Positions 23,032 to 35,299 of a stretch of 64,000 nucleotides of DNA are shown piece by piece (the stretch's first letter is position 1; each line of letters opens with the position of its first letter). The DNA lies in NCBI GenBank assembly GCA_027625915.1, contig JANTQA010000048.1, positions 310,001 to 374,000 of the forward strand. Direction: 5' to 3'. The stretch comes from Anaeramoeba flamelloides. Lineage: Eukaryota; Metamonada; Anaeramoebidae. The notes under the pieces were generated by a model. That model had not been told where the DNA came from, searched no databases, and was given only the letters and a program-made list of their open reading frames with translations. A program made the position numbers and the translations under genes.

Positions 23032-25372
23032 CTAATTGTTAATTAAATAATTTAAACTAGAATTAGTATTGAGTTGGTAATAATCAATGGCATCAAATAA
23101 TTGGTCTAAAATTTTTTCAGACAAATTTGGTATCAATTGGTCAGAATAAAAATAATTGATTAAAGCGAAAAGAGCCTGAGGTGATTTTTCTGTTTGGTCT
23201 GTAACTTGATCGATCTCCTTTACACTTAAAAACAAACCTCTGAACATTTCGCTTCTGGCTGTCAAAACAAATTTATGTACATTAACAAGTGAATTATTTT
23301 TCGATTTCAAAGTAAAATCTTTAGTCTCGTTCGTATTGTATAATTTCTTGAGATCATTAACCAAAGAAACTTTGCCAGTTTTTGATTTCCAATCTAATTT
23401 CAATAATTTTGATATTTTTTTGATTGAAATTTTTTGTTCTTTATTTTCAACCAAGCCAGAGTACACCCAAGAAAGGAAATGCTTTAATTGTTTAATTTTA
23501 AAGCATTTCAGAGTTTTCAATATTTCGAAAAAATCATCCTCATTGTTGCTCTCATTATTATGAGTATTATTATTGTTCTTATTATTATGTTTATCATTAT
23601 TACTCTGACTCATGTTGTTGCTGCTACTGCTACTTCTATTATTAATGCTATTTCCTAAACGACAGATGATCATTTCTTTGTGAATACCAATTTTTTCGTT
23701 ATAATTGGTGTGAAGGGAATAATCACAGAATTCTTGTCTCTTAAACAGTTGCAAAAAGTCATAGCAGATTTGTTCATAGGATTGCAATAACTTTTGCATT
23801 GAAAAGGATTCCAGATCAATTATTTGGAATTCATCATTTTCCTGTATTTGCGCGCCGTTGTCTAATAATAACTTGACGACCTCCTCATGGTTGTTCTCTG
23901 CCGCAACCATTAAGGGGGTCATATCATTTTCATCTTTAATATCAAAGTCAACCTTATTTTTGATCATGATTTTAATAATCTCCAACCCGCCAACTTGGCA
24001 AGCGATATGGATTGGTGTCTCGGAATAGAAATTGACTGACTGCAAATCAGCCTTACGGCGGAATAATTCAAGAAACACATCAACGTGCTTATTTTCGATG
24101 GCAATGAAAATTGCAGAAAAGCCGTCTTTTGGATCGCAATAGTGCAGATTCGCGTTGTGATCAAGCAGTGTTTTCACAATCTCTAAGCTGCCGTTTTGGC
24201 ATGCGATCAATAAGGGGGTCCACCCTTCATAAGTTTGATCAACATAGGCGCCCGACGTCAATAGCAGCTGTGTTAATAGGTTGTTGCCCTGATGCGAGGC
24301 AAGATACAGCGGGAAATTGCCCTTGTCACTTTTCGTGTTCAGGCATGCCCCTGCTAGAATCAGCTCCTGTGCTATTTGCACATTCCCTGACTCACAAGAC
24401 AGGTACAATGCGTTGCATCCATATTTGTCCTTCTTTTCCAAATTGACGTCGTTATTCAAGAACAATTGCACAATTTCATACTTGCCATACTTGGCTGCAA
24501 GCATCAGTGGCGTTCTTTTGTCTCGGTTAAGGCTGGAGATATAGGACCCCCACTCGATCAGAAGAAAGACCACTTGCAAATTGCCTGTCTTCGTTGCAAT
24601 GTGCAAGGCCGTGCTGCCTTCACTCGTCTTTTGGTTCGGGTTCAAATGGTTTAATAAAAACAATTCAATAACCCGTAGGTTGCCCTTCCTGATCGCAGAT
24701 AAAAAGGACTCAAAGCTCCTCTTGCCATTGATCGTGTTCCGCGTCTCATACGACAAAAAGATCTTTGTCAAATCCAAATTTCCCAATTTCGATGACAAAT
24801 ATAACCCCGTCTGTCCTTTGTGATTTTCAACAAAAGGATGTATGCCTGTTTGCAAACATTTCCTCACTTGTTCTAATTGGCCATTCTTGATTAATTCAAA
24901 AAATTTTATTTTTTCCTTTTTGAATAATTAAGCATTATTGTTGTGAAAGTAAAATGGGTTTGGTTGTTAATTCAAGTTTTTTTTTCGAAAAGGTTAATGT
25001 AAAAAGTTTTGTATGATCACATTGATCTTAAAACAGAAAAAAAGCTTTTTATTTTTTGCTTCTACATATTTTTTTTTTTTTTTTCCTTCTTGTTAAACTT
25101 AAACACTAAAGAAACATAAGATTACTTACTTGTGAAAATTTGGTTTTTTGAATGTTTGTTGAAGAAAAAGTGTTGCTCTTGCTCTTGCTCACTGAAACTA
25201 TTTCTGTTTCTCCTTCATTTTCTGTTTCTCGATCAGTTTTCTTTTTTTGGTTGCTAACACCAACACAATTTAAACTTGTTTCGTATTCAAATTTTGGTAA
25301 AGCATAGTAATTTGCAAAGTTTGTTGAAGAGCTTTCAAAAATTGTCGTTGTTTGTTCAGATGTTTTAAACAT
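23032..25372 (-). CDS. Ankyrin-repeat protein with two C-terminal BTB domains (exons 25372-25130 and 24915-23032)
   Basis: Exon 1 begins at ATG 25372 and codes for 81 Ser/Thr-rich residues ending before a GTAAGT donor; a 214 bp phase-0 intron leads to exon 2 after AAAAAG. The protein has 708 residues and stops at TAG. About eleven ankyrin repeats span residues 86-450 (for example GSTALHIATKTGNLQVVFLL, GWTPLLIACQNGSLEIVKTL). A first BTB-like region starts near 471 (FCDYSLHTN) and is split by an Asn/Ser-rich insert coded around 23565-23650 before its second half (FLSWVYSGLVE, about 560). A second BTB region begins near 611 (KDFTL..., VHKFVLTARSEMFRGLF). Such proteins usually act as substrate adaptors for cullin-3 ubiquitin ligases; that role is inferred from the family. 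The ankyrin part is clearly richer in GC than the BTB part. Confidence 0.85.
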
Positions 25373-28059
25373 TAAAATATTTGGTGATCAGTTTAAATTT
25401 GTCTTTGAGTTGGTGTTACTTTTTATGAGTTGTTCAGCGTTAAAAATGATGGAATTTTGGGAAACTGTATTTTTTGAAAAAAGAAAATCAAAAAAAAAAA
25501 CTTTATAAAAAATTAAACAAATTATGATTTTTAATAAATTTCAGACGGGATGTTAGTATCTAATTTATTTGATCCTTGATCAAATAATTTAAGTTTGTCT
25601 CTGAAAAAATTAATTGTTTAAAAAAATATTTTAAGAGAAAAGCAGAAATATTTATATTTAAGAAATAGTATTTTGAGGTTATTTATCATCAGATAATACT
25701 ATTTTTTGAAATTAAAAACTTGAAAAAAATTTTTTTCTGATCAAATCAACTTTCTCACTTTTTTCCTTTTTAAAAAATTCATTATGAGAATTTCAGTCAG
25801 CTCAATAAAAAATTAAAAACATTTAAGATAGTTATTGTTTTTATTTCTACAAACCTTAAGTACTCTTTTTTTTCTTTTTCATTGCTTATCACGAAAAATA
25901 GTTCTTTTATTCTACTTTTTGTCACCAAATATGAGAGAAAAAGAAATCAAAATATGATTTATGAAAGGGAAGAGCTATTTGAAAAATGTAACAGCCATTG
26001 TTACAATAAAAAATGACAATCAAACTGATTTATGAACAATGTATATTTTACCATTCTGAAAAATTTTAATTGTGTGAACCTTACTGAAAAATATTTTATT
26101 AAGTGGGAACCAGCTATTACAATTTGAAACTAAAAGCCCATTCACTACTATTCGTGAGAAGAAAGCGAACCCGAAGTAATTCAGAGTTGAATCTTAATTT
26201 TTTCAATTTTTTGAACATTTTTTTTGATTAAATTTTTGGTTTTATTATATTTTGTTTTGGATCTAGAAATGTCAATAATGATTGTCGGAAATAAATCAGA
26301 GTAAACGATCCAAAATAATAGACCTGGAAGATGTATATTTTAATCAACTATTAACTTTTGGAAGACCAAAACACGAAAGATCACCATTCCAAATAAATTT
26401 GTTGAAATCAAAATTAAAAAAAAAAAAAAAATTGACAAAAGCCTATTTTCAAAGATTGGTTTTCTTTATCTTCTTAGTTTCTATGAATACAAACTATTTA
26501 TAACCTTGAATTTCTCGCCACATTCTTATATATTATTATTTGACCAAAATCCTTTTTTTACAAATATATTTTCAAAATTTTTTTTTTAAATATTTTTATC
26601 AAACAAAGCCAAAACACAGGATTATTTTTTAAAGGTTAAATAAAAAATATTGAATTATCAAAATCGAAAAAAAAAAACAACAAAAACTTCAACTCTAAGA
26701 GAAAGAATTATTATGAAAGAAAAAAATAATACTTTCTGTTGGATTTATATTGGTTTTTACTTTAAAATAAATAATTGACTATTCAAACAAAAAAAAAAAA
26801 AACATCCAATAAATCTTGATTTCTGAAGGGTAATTTAAAAAATATCCTATTTTCTGAAAATAAACTAGAATTAGATGAATTGAATGAAAAGGGAAATTTA
26901 AAAATTCGTTTTGAAAATTCATTTTAGATATAAAAAGTCATATATACCTCAAAAATTTCACCAACAAAAGGACTTTTTTCCTTTTAGAATTAATTATAAT
27001 CCCAAATAGAGAATAAGCAATTGTGTCAAATATTACAGCAAAAATCAAGAAATAAATGAATTTATATTAATTTTATTTAGATCAAATTTTTACTAATTTT
27101 TTGATTTCATTTTTTTAAATGGTATGAAAATTTCTTTTACTAGGATATATTCGACTCTACTATTTATTAAATTATCAATATATTTGGTTCAACAAATGAT
27201 TTGAACGATTCAGTTCCACAGAAATGGTGGCACTCAAAAAATGAAAAATGTACTTACCCCCTTAATTAAACTAAATTTCATAATAAATGATATAATTTAT
27301 TATCATTATTTTTTTTTTTTTTTTTAGATAAACAACAAATATTTCTTAGTGTATAGGACTGAATATTAAAATATTAATTTTTTTATTATATAATATAATT
27401 AAATTTATGAAAAATATTTATTTTTAAAATTTGATTTTCAATGGACCAATGATTTTGAAATGTGGTTTATATTAAAAACAGATATATTATATTCTCTCCT
27501 ATTTATTTAAAATATGGATTTATTTGGTTAAAGAAATGATTTTCATTATTCAATTTCTAAAACTAAGTAACTCAAAATTGGTAAAATATACTTATTACTT
27601 TGGAACAAATCAAAATTTAACAGTAAAGACATTCAAGTTTAATTTGATTTTTCTTCTTTTGAAATTTAAAAAAATTCAAATTCTTAATGTGTATTTAAAA
27701 TTTAAAACAGAAAATTTAAAAAAGTAAAGAACTATTATTATTTTTTTTTGTAAAAAAATGAGAGGAGCAATCAAAAAACAATAATAAGGGAACAATAGAA
27801 AAAACAAGAGGGTAAGAATCACAACAAACGTATAGAAAGAAAGAAAAAAGTATAAATAACTAAAAAGTAATTCTTAACAAACAAGATGAAAAAAAAAAAA
27901 TAAAATAAAATAAAAAAAAAAGTTTTAGTCAAACCCAATTTACAAAAAATTAAGAATAAATTCTAAAAAAAAAAAACTATAAAATTAATGAAAATTGAAA
28001 AATTCAAATAAAAATTTTAATAAAAATTAAAATAATTATTAAATAATTCAAGAACTTGA
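25373..28059. other. Intergenic stretch holding a TTAA-flanked element
   Basis: It contains the upstream region of the ankyrin-BTB gene, a 1.23 kb piggyBac-like element (26033-27261) and AT-rich sequence. The short open frames at 26282-26503 and 27524-27727 are low-complexity and not called. Confidence 0.55.
26033..27261 (-). mobile_element. 1.2 kb TTAA-flanked element (family D, copy 1)
   Basis: On the minus strand the right end reads GGGGGTAAGTACATTTTTCA next to TTAA (27262-27265). The other end is decayed, with TTAT instead of TTAA at 26029-26032. It aligns along its length with the inverse of 40147-41352. TTAA duplication and the terminal sequence suggest the piggyBac superfamily. No transposase domain is recognised, so it is probably non-autonomous. 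Confidence 0.7.
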
Positions 28060-29337
28060 TTAATTTTTTTTTACAAATTTTTTAACAGTTTTTACAGCCT
28101 TTCGGGCAGCGTCACCGAGGTCGGATGCGGTAATGATTGGGAGACCCGATTCGTTCATTAGTTTGATACCCTTTTCAACATTTGTACCAGCAAGCCTGAC
28201 AACTAATGGCACTTCTAGGCCAACTTCCTTGACTGCTTCCAGGATCCCATTAGCGATCATATCGCATCTGACAATCCCACCAAAGATATTTATTAGGATT
28301 GTTTTAACATTTGGATGGGACGCGAGAATTTTAAATGCCTTTACGACAACTTCCTTTGATGCGCCGCCACCGAGATCCAAAAAGTTTGCTGGTTCACCGT
28401 CATACATTTTCAGAACATCCAAGGTTGCCATGGCAAGTCCTGCGCCGTTGACCATGCAGCCAATGTTTCCATCAAGGCCGACATAGCTACTTCCCATCTT
28501 GGTCGCTTCAATTTCGCGAGGGTCTTCATCAGTTTTGTCTGCCATGCCAAAGACTTCTTTTTGTCTAAAGAAGGCGTTGTCATCGAAATTAAATTTGGCG
28601 TCAAGAGAAAAGATGTCACCTTCCTTAGTTTCAGCAAATGGATTGATTTCCACCTGGCTCGAGTCTGTAGCAATGAACAAATCATATAATGCCTGTACCT
28701 CCTTCGTGACCTTTGGCACCAGGGATTTGTGACACTCTAAAAATTCGGCAATTTGGATTTTTTGCTGCATTGTTGGCCCAACCTCGACGTCGATTGGGAA
28801 ATGTGAAATTAAGTCTGGTGTCTCTTCGGCGACCTCTTCAATTGAGGTTCCTCCCCTGGGGCTGACGATGATCATGGGCCCCTGGCTGACTCGATCCATA
28901 ACGACAGCAAAGTACAATTCTCTTTTAATGTTCATACATTGCGAGACCATTACTGATCTGACCAATTTCCCTTTTTTGTCCGTTTGCTTTGTGACTAAGT
29001 GGTTCCCAAGCATCTTTTTGGCAAGTTTGTACCCTTCTTCGGCATCCTTTGCAAATCGGACACCTCCTTGGAACCCATTTTCGACAAAGTGCCCGCGGCC
29101 TCGGCCTCCTGCAAAGATTTGTGACTTGATGACATACGCAGGGTAGTCCATTCCTTTGATCGCCTTGTAGACACCTTCTGGAGAGTCTGATAACTTAAAA
29201 TCTTCGACAGTGACATTATGCCTTTTCATTAAGGTTTTGCTCTGCCATTCGTGAAGGTTCAGGTTTCTTTTTAAGATTGAAAATTTTGGGAGATTGAAGA
29301 GTGATTTTTGGAGTTCTGGTTTTACTAATTGAAACAT
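28060..29337 (-). CDS. Succinyl-CoA ligase beta subunit, organellar
   Basis: This single-exon gene codes for 425 residues, the length of mitochondrial and hydrogenosomal SCS beta chains. It pairs with an alpha subunit (not in this window) to make ATP or GTP from succinyl-CoA. The first ~27 residues (MFQLVKPELQ...) are basic and look like an organellar targeting peptide before the usual start of the mature chain, LNLHEWQSKTLM. The ATP-grasp nucleotide loop AGGRGRGHF, the segment LDAKFNFDDNAFFRQKEVF, the FVNGAGLAMAT-type motif (here MVNGAGLAMAT) and NIFGGIVRCDMIANGI are intact. Whether it is ATP- or GTP-specific cannot be decided by eye. It is the least AT-biased gene in the window, as expected for a highly expressed housekeeping gene. 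In an anaerobic protist it would act in hydrogenosomal substrate-level phosphorylation; that setting is inference. Confidence 0.97.
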   Translation of the reverse strand: MFQLVKPELQKSLFNLPKFSILKRNLNLHEWQSKTLMKRHNVTVEDFKLSDSPEGVYKAIKGMDYPAYVIKSQIFAGGRGRGHFVENGFQGGVRFAKDAEEGYKLAKKMLGNHLVTKQTDKKGKLVRSVMVSQCMNIKRELYFAVVMDRVSQGPMIIVSPRGGTSIEEVAEETPDLISHFPIDVEVGPTMQQKIQIAEFLECHKSLVPKVTKEVQALYDLFIATDSSQVEINPFAETKEGDIFSLDAKFNFDDNAFFRQKEVFGMADKTDEDPREIEATKMGSSYVGLDGNIGCMVNGAGLAMATLDVLKMYDGEPANFLDLGGGASKEVVVKAFKILASHPNVKTILINIFGGIVRCDMIANGILEAVKEVGLEVPLVVRLAGTNVEKGIKLMNESGLPIITASDLGDAARKAVKTVKKFVKKN

Positions 29338-30447
29338 TTTTTAAAGTATTGGAGCTAAGATTCGGAATTTTGAAAAAAAGTGGAAAAAATATGAGAAAAA
29401 AAAATATTATTTTGATTTCGTTTTTTTTGACTTTATTGAGATTAGGTTAAGATTGTCTTTTTTTTGGTTTTTGGTTTTTATTTTTTATTCTTGAGTTGAA
29501 GATTGTTCAAAAAGAATAGTGTACAAAGAATTAAAAAAAAAAGATTTTATTTTTGATTTTTTTCAGAGATCATTAGGTTTTTTTTTTTTACTTTTTCTTT
29601 TTTTCTCTTTTTTTCTTGAAAGTTATAAATTGTTTCTTCTACTAGATAACAAAAATTTTTCGGGTTTGTTAAAATGTTCGATATTTTGTTCTTGGTGTTT
29701 AAATTTGGGTTTTGTAAAAAAAAAACAAATGAATATAAATTTTTACTGTCAATTTGAGATAAAGCAAAATTGAAAAAAAATGAATGATTTTTTAGTAAGA
29801 AGGGATTTGCTTATTGTGATATTTTTTTTTCTCAAAGAGAACGGATTTAACAAATTTGATCTACATAGTGTTGTGTCTACAGGTTGGTTTAAAATTAACA
29901 AAACAGAAATTTTTTTTTGACTATTTAAAATGAATTTTTTTTCTCAAAATTTAAATATTATTTGGGGTTTGAACTGGAGTGTGTTTCGAGTAATTATCAA
30001 ATCAAAATTAAGGATGAGTTCTAAAAAAGTTGTTCTGTTAATTGAGTTTTTTTATTTTTGGTTGTATTTGAGGCCAAAACTTTTCTTTAACTTTATTCCA
30101 AAAAACGTTTCGTTTCAACACTTAAAACCACAAAGTAAAATACTCTTCTTTAATCCAAAAGCCTCACTTTAAAAAATAAAAACATATTTCAACGGACACA
30201 ATGTAGATTCAATTTAGTTCAACTCATATATGTTTTTAATTTGTTTGTAAAAATCGGTGAGTTTCTGAAACAAAGTCAAAACACACTCTTGAAAACAAAT
30301 TCAAATTTTTAATTTTTATTGAAAAGAAAAAAGTGAAAAAAACATTTTGTATAAATTTGAATTCTTCAAGAAAAGGAATTTTTGATTGTTAATGGAAATT
30401 TAGTAATAATGAGAGAAAATAACTTCTTGGTTAACATTATTTTCTTA

Positions 30448-30850
30448 CCGTTGTGGAAAAAAAGTGAAACACAGTTTTTAATTGGGAACATTACTGAAAA
30501 TGAAAAGTAAGATCAATTGAAAAAAAGAATAAATAAATAAATAAATAGAAAATGAAGTATTCATCACAATAACAGTTTTTTTAATACTATCTTTTTGTGT
30601 GGGTTTTTCTTTGATTGATCAATTATTAAAAATTTGTTCAAAAAATTAACTATTTTTGAGGATCTCCAAAACTACATCTACAATTTTGATAAATCAATAG
30701 ATTTAAATTGTATTTGTTGGGTTGATTGAAAATAATATTAATGAATTATTATTTGAAGTTAATTGGTTTTTTTTTTTTATTGATTTTACTTTTCATTTTC
30801 AGAAATAATCCCAATTAAAAACTTTGTTTCACTTTTTTTCCACAACAATT
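30448..30850. mobile_element. ~400 bp inverted-repeat element (family H, copy 1)
   Basis: The left end GTTGTGGAAAAAAAGTGAAA is complementary to the right end, and pairing goes on through AATTGGGAACATT over about 60 bp. Interior blocks (AGTAAGATCAATT, TAATACTATCTTTT) recur at 51690-51945, and the TIR block TTTTAATTGGGAACATTACT recurs at 32.78 kb. Non-coding. Confidence 0.65.
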
Positions 30851-31205
30851 ATATTTTTTTTTTTTTTTGAATTTTGAATCTTTTTTGAAGAGATAAATAT
30901 TTTTTGTTGCTTATTGTTATAAAAAATACAATACTGTTGTAATGAATAGAATCTAGCTACTGTCTGTAAAATTCTGGCTCAGTTAAAAGATCGTTTACCA
31001 GGGAAAATGGGATTGTTAAATTACAATTCTTTTAATTGAAAAAATTCAAATAAAAGCAAAACAAAAAATTCATAAAAGCTCCACGAACAAAAAAATCAAT
31101 TAATAAAAAAATTTAATAGAATCCTCAATTCTAAAAATTTAAAAACAATAATAAAATGACCAACAATATCTCAATTCCAGAAATCCAATTTTAAAAAATA
31201 AAATC

Positions 31206-31678
31206 CTATGAAATCAAAATGAAGTATTCAAAAAAATTTAATGCAAGTTTCCAAATAAAAAGTGAGTTTTTTTGGTCTAGAAAATTATACATCAGCCAAT
31301 CAAAGAAACCAATAATAAACCCTTACTAAATTTGGTATTGGAATCTTAAAGTCCTAATATTTGAATAGAAATTTTAAAAATGAAGGATCATTGTGGAAAA
31401 TTTATCTCAATAAATAGAGTAAATTTTTCTGAAAATTTACACATCAAAAAAACAAAAATATTCAAAAAAATTGAGAATATTATGGAAAATTTTACACAAT
31501 TTACATGAATTTAAATTTTACTGAAAAAATCAAGGAGTTTACTTTCAAAATTGATTTGAACTTAGGTATACTATTGTATAGTCAATACGATGTTGCCTTG
31601 GTGCAAGAAGAAAAAAACGCACGGATTATTTTTTGAAGCACTGATTATAGTAGATGACACTCATTATTTTGATCACTG
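31206..31678. mobile_element. 473 bp mariner-like MITE (family C, copy 2)
   Basis: It aligns with 32230-32707 throughout. The right end TTATTTTGATCACTG is followed by TA (31679-31680); the left end is decayed. It serves as an empty-site reference for insertions in copy 3. Confidence 0.7.
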
Positions 31679-31693
31679 TAGTTTCTTATTTTA

Positions 31694-31900
31694 AGTTTGC
31701 AAAGGACTAAATTTCTTGAATATAAAACAAATGGTTTTTAAAAGTACACTTTCAATTAAAATGGATTTAATCTAATTTGTGGTTAGATTGTAATCCTCAA
31801 TATTTCATAAAGTAAGAATGTTGTGATATTCTTGAGATAAAAAATCACCCATTTGTGAAATGAAAAAAATGAAATAAATAAAAAAACCAAAAGAATTTAC
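31694..31900 (+). repeat. Dispersed repeat M, copy 2
   Basis: It has the blocks CTAAATTTCTTGAATATAAA, TAATCTAATTTGTGGTTAGA and ATAAAGTAAG shared with 21.8 kb and 35.3 kb. It lies just left of the composite family B element, while copy 3 lies just right of it, in the same orientation. Confidence 0.5.
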
Positions 31901-32229
31901 AATTAAAAATATACAAATTTTGAAAAAAAACAAAATTTCATTTTCTTGTTTTATCATCCCAAATACTGAAGGTTTCGAATCACTGAAATGGGAAAATGGA
32001 TGACCTCTGAATAAGTATAATGGTGTTTTGTCTTGGAGCTTTGCTGATTGATCTTCAACTTAGTATGTATTGTAATATTGGCAAATAAGTGCAATTTTTG
32101 ACTATTTATGTTTTTTTTTTACTCCAAAATCTTAATTTATGTGTTTAAGACTAATAAGTTGGAAGGTTGGTTATATAAAAAGAAAAAAAAAAATATAATT
32201 TATGGATTAACAATTTAAATATTTTATTA

Positions 32230-32707
32230 CTGTAGTCAAAATAATCCGTGCAAAAAAATATAATGCGTGTTTCAAAATAAAAAGCGTGTTTTTTTGTCAT
32301 AGTTGACCAATACATTAACAAATCAAAGAAACCAATAATAAACCCTAAAAAAATATGGTATTGGTTTCTTAAAGTTCTATTATTTAAAAAGAAATTCTAA
32401 AAATGAAGGATCAAAATGTAATATTTATCTCAAAAAATAGAGTTAATTTTTTTAAAAATTTTTAATCATAAAAAAAACAAAAAAATTCAAAAAAATTGAG
32501 AATATTATGGAAAATTTTCAACTATTTGCATGAATAATTTAAATTTTACTGAAAATAACCAGACCTTTACTTTCAAAATTGATTTGAACTTAGGTATACT
32601 ATTTGTTAGTAGATTGGGTGTTGCCTTGGTACAAGAATAAAAAAAAGCACGGATAATATTTTGAAACACCGATTATATTCGGTGTGCACGCTTTATTTTG
32701 ATCACTG
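32230..32707. mobile_element. 478 bp mariner-like MITE (family C, copy 1)
   Basis: The ends CTGTAGTCAAAATAA and TTATTTTGATCACTG are inverted repeats flanked by TA (32228-32229, 32708-32709). CAGTGATCAAAATAA resembles mariner-type termini. No coding. This is the best preserved copy. Confidence 0.75.
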
Positions 32708-32733
32708 TATGTTTTGTTTGGTTTTAGGAGTTA

Positions 32734-33193
32734 ACTGTTGAGAGAAAAATCTTTGACAGAGAAAAATAGTTGGACAGCAATTTTAATTGGGAACATTACT
32801 GAAAATGATTTTTAATTACAATCGTTTGTGAAATAACTAATGAAAATAACAATAATATACTTATTGGAATAAGGATTAATGTAATTCTACTTTTTCAAAA
32901 TCTTATTTCTTATAACCTAAAGCAAGTTTAAAAATTTCCATTTTCAGAATTTATAGTAAACTTTAATAAAACTAGGATTTTTGTTAAAATAGCATGATCT
33001 ACTTTAGTTATCAACCATTCAAATGAGTATTCTACACACACCACATATTAATGAACTTTTAACACATTTAAACCTGGATTTATATAAAATTTACCTAGTT
33101 ATCAATAGGATTTGATTTTCAATTTGAGTAATGTTCCCAATTAAAAATGGTCTCCAACCATTTTTCTGTATCCAACATTTTTCTCTCAACAGT
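32734..33193. mobile_element. 460 bp inverted-repeat element (family H, copy 2)
   Basis: ACTGTTGAGAGAAAAAT at the left matches the complement of the right end ATTTTTCTCTCAACAGT. Pairing continues through the block TTTTAATTGGGAACATTACT and its complement near 33120-33150. Non-coding and nested in the composite family B element. Confidence 0.7.
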
Positions 33194-33385
33194 AAAAAAA
33201 AAAATTAAATTTTTTTGATGTCATTGAGTAAAAGGAAAATGAAAATTTCAATTCTGACCATAAATCTACAAATTCAAATTTATTCTTAAACGTCTACCAA
33301 CCGATCAGTCTTAAACCGTCCATTTTCTGATTTTGAGAATCAATTGAAAAATTCTCCAAAATTGTTCTTTTTAACCACTAGTAAG

Positions 33386-35177
33386 GAACTAGTAAACTAA
33401 AAAAAAGACTGCAAGTAAATCTAATGAAAATTTCAAAAAAAAATTAATGCATCTTGGAATTGAAAATGAAGTTCAAACCTGATTACTACAAAATCAAACT
33501 TACATTTAAAGCTAGTTTCCGAAACGAATTATTATTTTGAAAAGTTTGATCCATTTTTCTCATTTATTGAAATAGTTCAAAATCAGAAATATTTCTCAAT
33601 TATTTTAAAAAAAAATTATTTTCTTTGAAAGAAGAATGAAATCTTATTACCTGTAAAGAAAGTGTACTAAAATACACTTTTCAAATGAAACCACTCAGTT
33701 TTGAATTAACTCAGAATAAAAAATCTAACTTAATTTCAAAAACAATTACAATAATTATTTTAAACTTGAAAAAAATATAATATTTTGATTCAAAGAATAG
33801 CTCAAAACATTTTTTTTCTTTTTATTAAATAAAAAAATTTACGAGAAAAAAAACAAATAATCAAATTAAAAATCCCCCCCCCCCCAATACTTTTTGAAAA
33901 CCTGGAAAATTGTACTTGAAATCTAAAGAAATACTTTTTAATTTGATTATTTATAATCAATAATTAATAGTCCAATCTTAATTTTTTCAGTGGAATTATT
34001 GACAACACAAGGATAAAATGTATCAACCAATTGTATCATTATTTCTCAATTATTTAAATATTTTCAAACCAATAAAAAGAATTCAAATTGATAATTCTAA
34101 TTAATAATAGATATCATAAAATAACTGATTTTAATACTAATATTTTCCTGGTTTATACCATGGGTATTTGAAAAAGAATAGTACTTAATGGTTTATATTT
34201 CAAGAAATGTAAGAAATATATGTGAATAAATTATTTGAGAAAATTTTTTTAGATCTTCAAGGATTTAATATTTGAATTATTTTTAAAATATTTTTAAAAT
34301 ATGTCCTTAATAAAATTAAGCACTATTTTTTTCTGATTAATATTTTTCGAAATTAAGTTCATAACTTAATTCCATTAACCACTGTGATAATTTTTTTTAG
34401 AATAAAAACACTCTCAACTTTTGAATATCGAAAATATTTTTTGAAATTACTGTGCGCTTTTTTATTTTTTTTTTTGAAAAATTGGGGTTGAGAAAAGTTT
34501 GAAATCAAAGAATAAGTTAATATATTAAATTAGAATGCTTTTCCAGAGAGTTTATCTTGTTAGTTGAACTTTTTTTTTAATTTTACCATTTAAAACTAAA
34601 AAAAACGTTTAAAGACCAAATTAGTGCCTTTTGTGAAAAGAAAATTCACATAATTTAGAATTTGTCTTTGTAAATGAGTTAAAACAAGAGAGTGTATCTA
34701 AAAATATACATAATTTCAAGTTCGAATTCAATGATTTGGGCAAAACATGTTTTCAAGAAAAAGTTAAATTCAAACTTTATTTATTTTAATTTTATCATTT
34801 TGTTTTTTTAATTGTATTAATGGAAAGTATTTGATCAGTTTTTCATTTTTAGTGTTTTTTGGGTCGTAGGGACATATAATAAAAGGTTTAAGTTTATTTG
34901 TTGATATAAATTCCCAGTAATTACTAGAAGTGATATTACATAAAAATAAAAAAGTTTTGTAAATTTTTCTTTTTATAATTTGATCCAAAAATCCCAAACA
35001 AAAAAGGATCTAGATTTTTTGACGGAAAATTTAATTCGAAAAATGGAATCTTTTAAAAATGGCAACTCATTTCTCTTAAGTTGATAAACGAGTTTTTATA
35101 ACTGGTTTAATTGTACCTCTGTGTAAATAATTACTCGATTACCTTTGGGAAAAAAATAGCTAAGAGTTACTAACCCC
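33386..35177 (-). mobile_element. ~1.8 kb TTAA-flanked element (family G, copy 3)
   Basis: On the minus strand it begins at TTAA 35178-35181 with GGGGTTAGTAACTCTTAGC and ends near 33386 with GTTTACTAGTTCC. It aligns with the elements at 47.2-48.8 and 48.8-50.0 kb, including the block AAAGATCTGATCC (here decayed). It is longer than copy 2, so further insertion is likely. The left edge is approximate. Confidence 0.6.
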
Positions 35178-35299
35178 TTAAACCACTATTAAAATCTATA
35201 CCAAGTTGGATATCAATCAGCAAAGAACAAAAATAATAAGAGAACACCGCACCTAATACTTGATAATCTTTTTTCAAATTTCAGGGAATGTAAACCGCA

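Noticed and set aside
23032-24867. Ankyrin-BTB gene as a single exon starting at 24867
   Set aside because: The codon there is GTG, and ankyrin sequence continues upstream to 24915, where an acceptor joins in phase to the exon at 25130-25372.
33874-33885. Run of 12 C in an AT-rich region
   Set aside because: Striking but isolated; probably slippage or an assembly matter, with no structure around it.
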